NCBI GenBank assembly: GCA_934130375.1
Contig: CAKOXW010000007.1
Span: forward strand, 1-29,121
DNA length: 29,121 nt
Direction of reading: 5' to 3'
Origin: an uncultured Bacilli bacterium
GTDB taxonomy: Bacteria; Bacillota_I; Bacilli_A; RF39; UBA660
This document shows, piece after piece, positions 27,242 to 29,121 of this stretch (position 1 is its first letter; every line of letters starts with the position of its first letter). The notes beneath the pieces are model-generated. The model was not told the DNA's origin. It did not search any database and saw only the letters and a list, made by a program, of their open reading frames with translations. The position numbers and the translations under genes are program-made.

Positions 27242-29121
27242 ATGAAAGGTTTCAAAAAATATTTACTTACATTATTAATTTCAGTTAGTATATTTCTAGT
27301 TGGAGTTAATTATGTAAATGCAGAAGGTACTGCAGGAGAAATCTTGCTTACTAAGACTGCAACAAAAGAAGATAAAGAGAAAGGAAGAAGTGCAGACGTT
27401 ACATTAACAGTAAATGCAAATGGATTTACTACTGTTGATAAAACAGACGTTGTATTAGTACTTGATAGAAGTACTAGTATGAATGGTTCGTCAATGGAAA
27501 ATACTAAGAAAGCTGCAAAAGATTTAGTCAATTTATTAATTACTGATAAAACTAAAGATAATACAAGAGCAGCAATAGTAACATACGGGTCTAATTTATT
27601 AACAAGTTATACTAGTAATTCACTTACTAATAATGCAACTGCTTTAAAAAATACTATCAATAGTATTCCAAATTCAATGGATAATCAAGGTACTAATGTA
27701 CATGCTGGATTAATAAAAGCAGAAGAATTACTTAAGAATTCTGGTAATGATACACAAAAGATAGTAATTTTACTATCAGATGGTGAACCAACATATTACA
27801 TAGGAACTGATAATAAAAGACATGGTATGGGTAGTTCAGATAATTATGAGGATGATCATTGTGAAACAAATTTTTTTGGCAATTATCATTATAGTGGTAA
27901 ATGTTACGTAAGTAAAAATGATAATACTGTTGCTATGGAATATAGCGATTATGGAAGAGTGTTCACTACTAAAGATGCATACAAACCAAGTACAAATGCT
28001 AATAATAAAGCAACAACTATGAAGGCTAATGGTACTAAAATTTATGCTATTGGTTTTGGTAATGGTGCATCAGGTAATGCTTATGAATTTTTAGGAAAAG
28101 TAGCATCAACTCCAACAGATAAGTATAGATATACTGCATCTGATTACGCTGGATTAAAAGAAGCATTTAATAAAATAGTAAATGATTTTACTACAGTTGC
28201 AACTGATGCTGTTGTTACTGATATTGTACCAGCAGGTTTTAAAATCAAAGAAGGTACACTACCAGCAGGAGCAACTGCAATAGAAAATAGTGATGGTACA
28301 ACAACTATTACTTGGGTAATTGGTGATGTAAAATCAACAGATAATAATAAACTTACTTATACTGTTGAAGCAAAAGAAGGACATTACGGAAGTATGTATA
28401 CTAATGTAAGCGCTACTATAAATGCTAAATCAGTAGATGGAAATCCAAAATATGGTTCAAGTAATCCAATATCACTTGATTTTGATAAACCATATGTTTC
28501 AATTCCAGGTATTACAGTAAATGATGATTATTATGATATTAAACAAGGTACGACATTTACAACACCTGTAGATAAGTACATTTTAGATAATGATAAATTA
28601 AGTGATTTACATGAAGATGAAAATGCTACTGTTGTAAATGAAATAGTTCTTGTATATGATGATACTACTAATGGAAAACCAAGTAATATTACATTAAATC
28701 AAGATGGATCATTTAGTTATAATGCTACTAAAGATACTATAGGAGAAATTACTTATAAATACTATGTTAAAACAACAGTTACTATTGGTAATGTTACTGA
28801 AATAGTAAAAAGTAATATATCAACTATTACATTAAACGTAATTAAAAATCAAACTACTTATGTTATTAATTATCTTGAAAAAGATACAAATAAAGCATTA
28901 CATAATCCATTAAATGAATCTGGTAATGTGTATGATGAAATTACTTTAACAAGTGTTAAGAAAGATATTCCAGGTTATGTATATGATTCAGTAAGTATTG
29001 ATCCACTAGTATTATCAGATAATACAACATTAAATGTAATGAATATTTACTATACAAAGAGAACAGATTTAAGTTATACAGTAAATTATTTAGAAAAAGA
29101 TACAAATAAAGTATTAAATCA
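27242..29121 (+). CDS. Large vWA-domain surface protein (3' end beyond window)
   Basis: A frame of 626 codons, open at the window end. It has a signal peptide (1-27, VNA-EG) and a von Willebrand A domain (about 68-310) with a complete MIDAS: D75-R-S77-T-S79, a Thr in NQGTNVHAG and D in LLSDGEP. A prealbumin/DUF11-like domain follows (TDAVVTDIVPAGFKIKEG, ITWVIGDVK), then an Ig/cadherin-like module (VNDDYYDI, LDNDKLSD, NQDGSFSYNA) and MucBP-like repeats (YVINYLEKDTNKALHN, YTVNYLEKDTNKVLNQ). This is the layout of wall-anchored adhesins or major pilins. SD GGAGGT lies 11 nt before the ATG, inside the sortase gene. A C-terminal sorting signal is expected outside the window. Confidence 0.9.
   Translation, partial: MKGFKKYLLTLLISVSIFLVGVNYVNAEGTAGEILLTKTATKEDKEKGRSADVTLTVNANGFTTVDKTDVVLVLDRSTSMNGSSMENTKKAAKDLVNLLITDKTKDNTRAAIVTYGSNLLTSYTSNSLTNNATALKNTINSIPNSMDNQGTNVHAGLIKAEELLKNSGNDTQKIVILLSDGEPTYYIGTDNKRHGMGSSDNYEDDHCETNFFGNYHYSGKCYVSKNDNTVAMEYSDYGRVFTTKDAYKPSTNANNKATTMKANGTKIYAIGFGNGASGNAYEFLGKVASTPTDKYRYTASDYAGLKEAFNKIVNDFTTVATDAVVTDIVPAGFKIKEGTLPAGATAIENSDGTTTITWVIGDVKSTDNNKLTYTVEAKEGHYGSMYTNVSATINAKSVDGNPKYGSSNPISLDFDKPYVSIPGITVNDDYYDIKQGTTFTTPVDKYILDNDKLSDLHEDENATVVNEIVLVYDDTTNGKPSNITLNQDGSFSYNATKDTIGEITYKYYVKTTVTIGNVTEIVKSNISTITLNVIKNQTTYVINYLEKDTNKALHNPLNESGNVYDEITLTSVKKDIPGYVYDSVSIDPLVLSDNTTLNVMNIYYTKRTDLSYTVNYLEKDTNKVLN

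Noticed and set aside
1..29121. CRISPR arrays, tRNA or rRNA genes and insertion-sequence transposases
   Set aside because: I looked on both strands and saw no regularly spaced repeats of the right kind, no tRNA cloverleaf, no rRNA sequence and no transposase motif.

Overview
This window is a very AT-rich, gene-dense stretch of chromosome from a low-GC Gram-positive bacterium (Bacillota, class Bacilli in the broad sense). TGG encodes Trp and TGA is used as a stop (for example at the end of tsaE), so the mycoplasma code is excluded. An alpha/beta-type SASP, YunB and a dacB/dacF-spmA-spmB operon show that the lineage is, or recently was, a spore former. Several blocks keep Bacillus-like gene order: tsaE-tsaB-rimI-tsaD, dac-spmA-spmB-rluB, yunB near yutD, and thiI-ssp. 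An uncultured gut member of Bacilli (RF39-like or Erysipelotrichia-like) would fit, but I cannot fix the taxon from the sequence alone.

Layout. 1-3.7 kb: t6A tRNA-modification operon plus rmuC. 3.7-4.5 kb: convergent uppP. 4.6-6.3 kb: small membrane or secreted unknowns. 6.3-8.0 kb: Asn T-box leader and asnS. 8.0-10.3 kb: a lipoprotein, a 500-aa repeat/TM protein and a DUF1292-like protein. 10.3-13.1 kb: an accessory cassette with an XRE regulator stub, an anchored unknown and a secreted caspase-fold (clan CD/CHAT-like) protein, bounded by a perfect 30-bp direct repeat. 13.2-16.1 kb: dacF-type carboxypeptidase, spmA, spmB, rluB. 16.1-19.8 kb: ferredoxin, a tail-anchored unknown, yunB, yutD, DUF1292 and a long coiled-coil protein. 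19.9-21.4 kb: thiI and ssp. 21.4-23.1 kb: a truncated surface protein and a convergent GT2/TPR protein. 23.1-24.3 kb: a BRO-family gene bounded by a perfect 36-bp direct repeat. 24.3-26.3 kb: ABC permease, ATPase and a 5'-truncated substrate-binding protein pseudogene. 26.3 kb to the end: a class B-like sortase and a large vWA surface protein that runs off the window.

The most unusual signals are structural. (1) Both accessory modules are bounded by 30-36-bp perfect direct repeats lying on rho-independent terminators; in one case the repeat also contains the last codons and stop of the neighbouring gene. This resembles attachment sites at terminators, yet neither module has a visible recombinase. 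(2) At least nine genes have a -10 box only 5-9 nt upstream of the Shine-Dalgarno, implying leaders of about 10-15 nt. (3) Seven genes have their stop codon inside the terminator hairpin. Together (2) and (3) describe an extremely compressed expression architecture.

The surface part of the window looks rearranged: the substrate-binding protein gene is cut next to the sortase operon, the sortase lacks the usual arginine near its catalytic cysteine, and a second surface protein ends just after a VPKTG motif.
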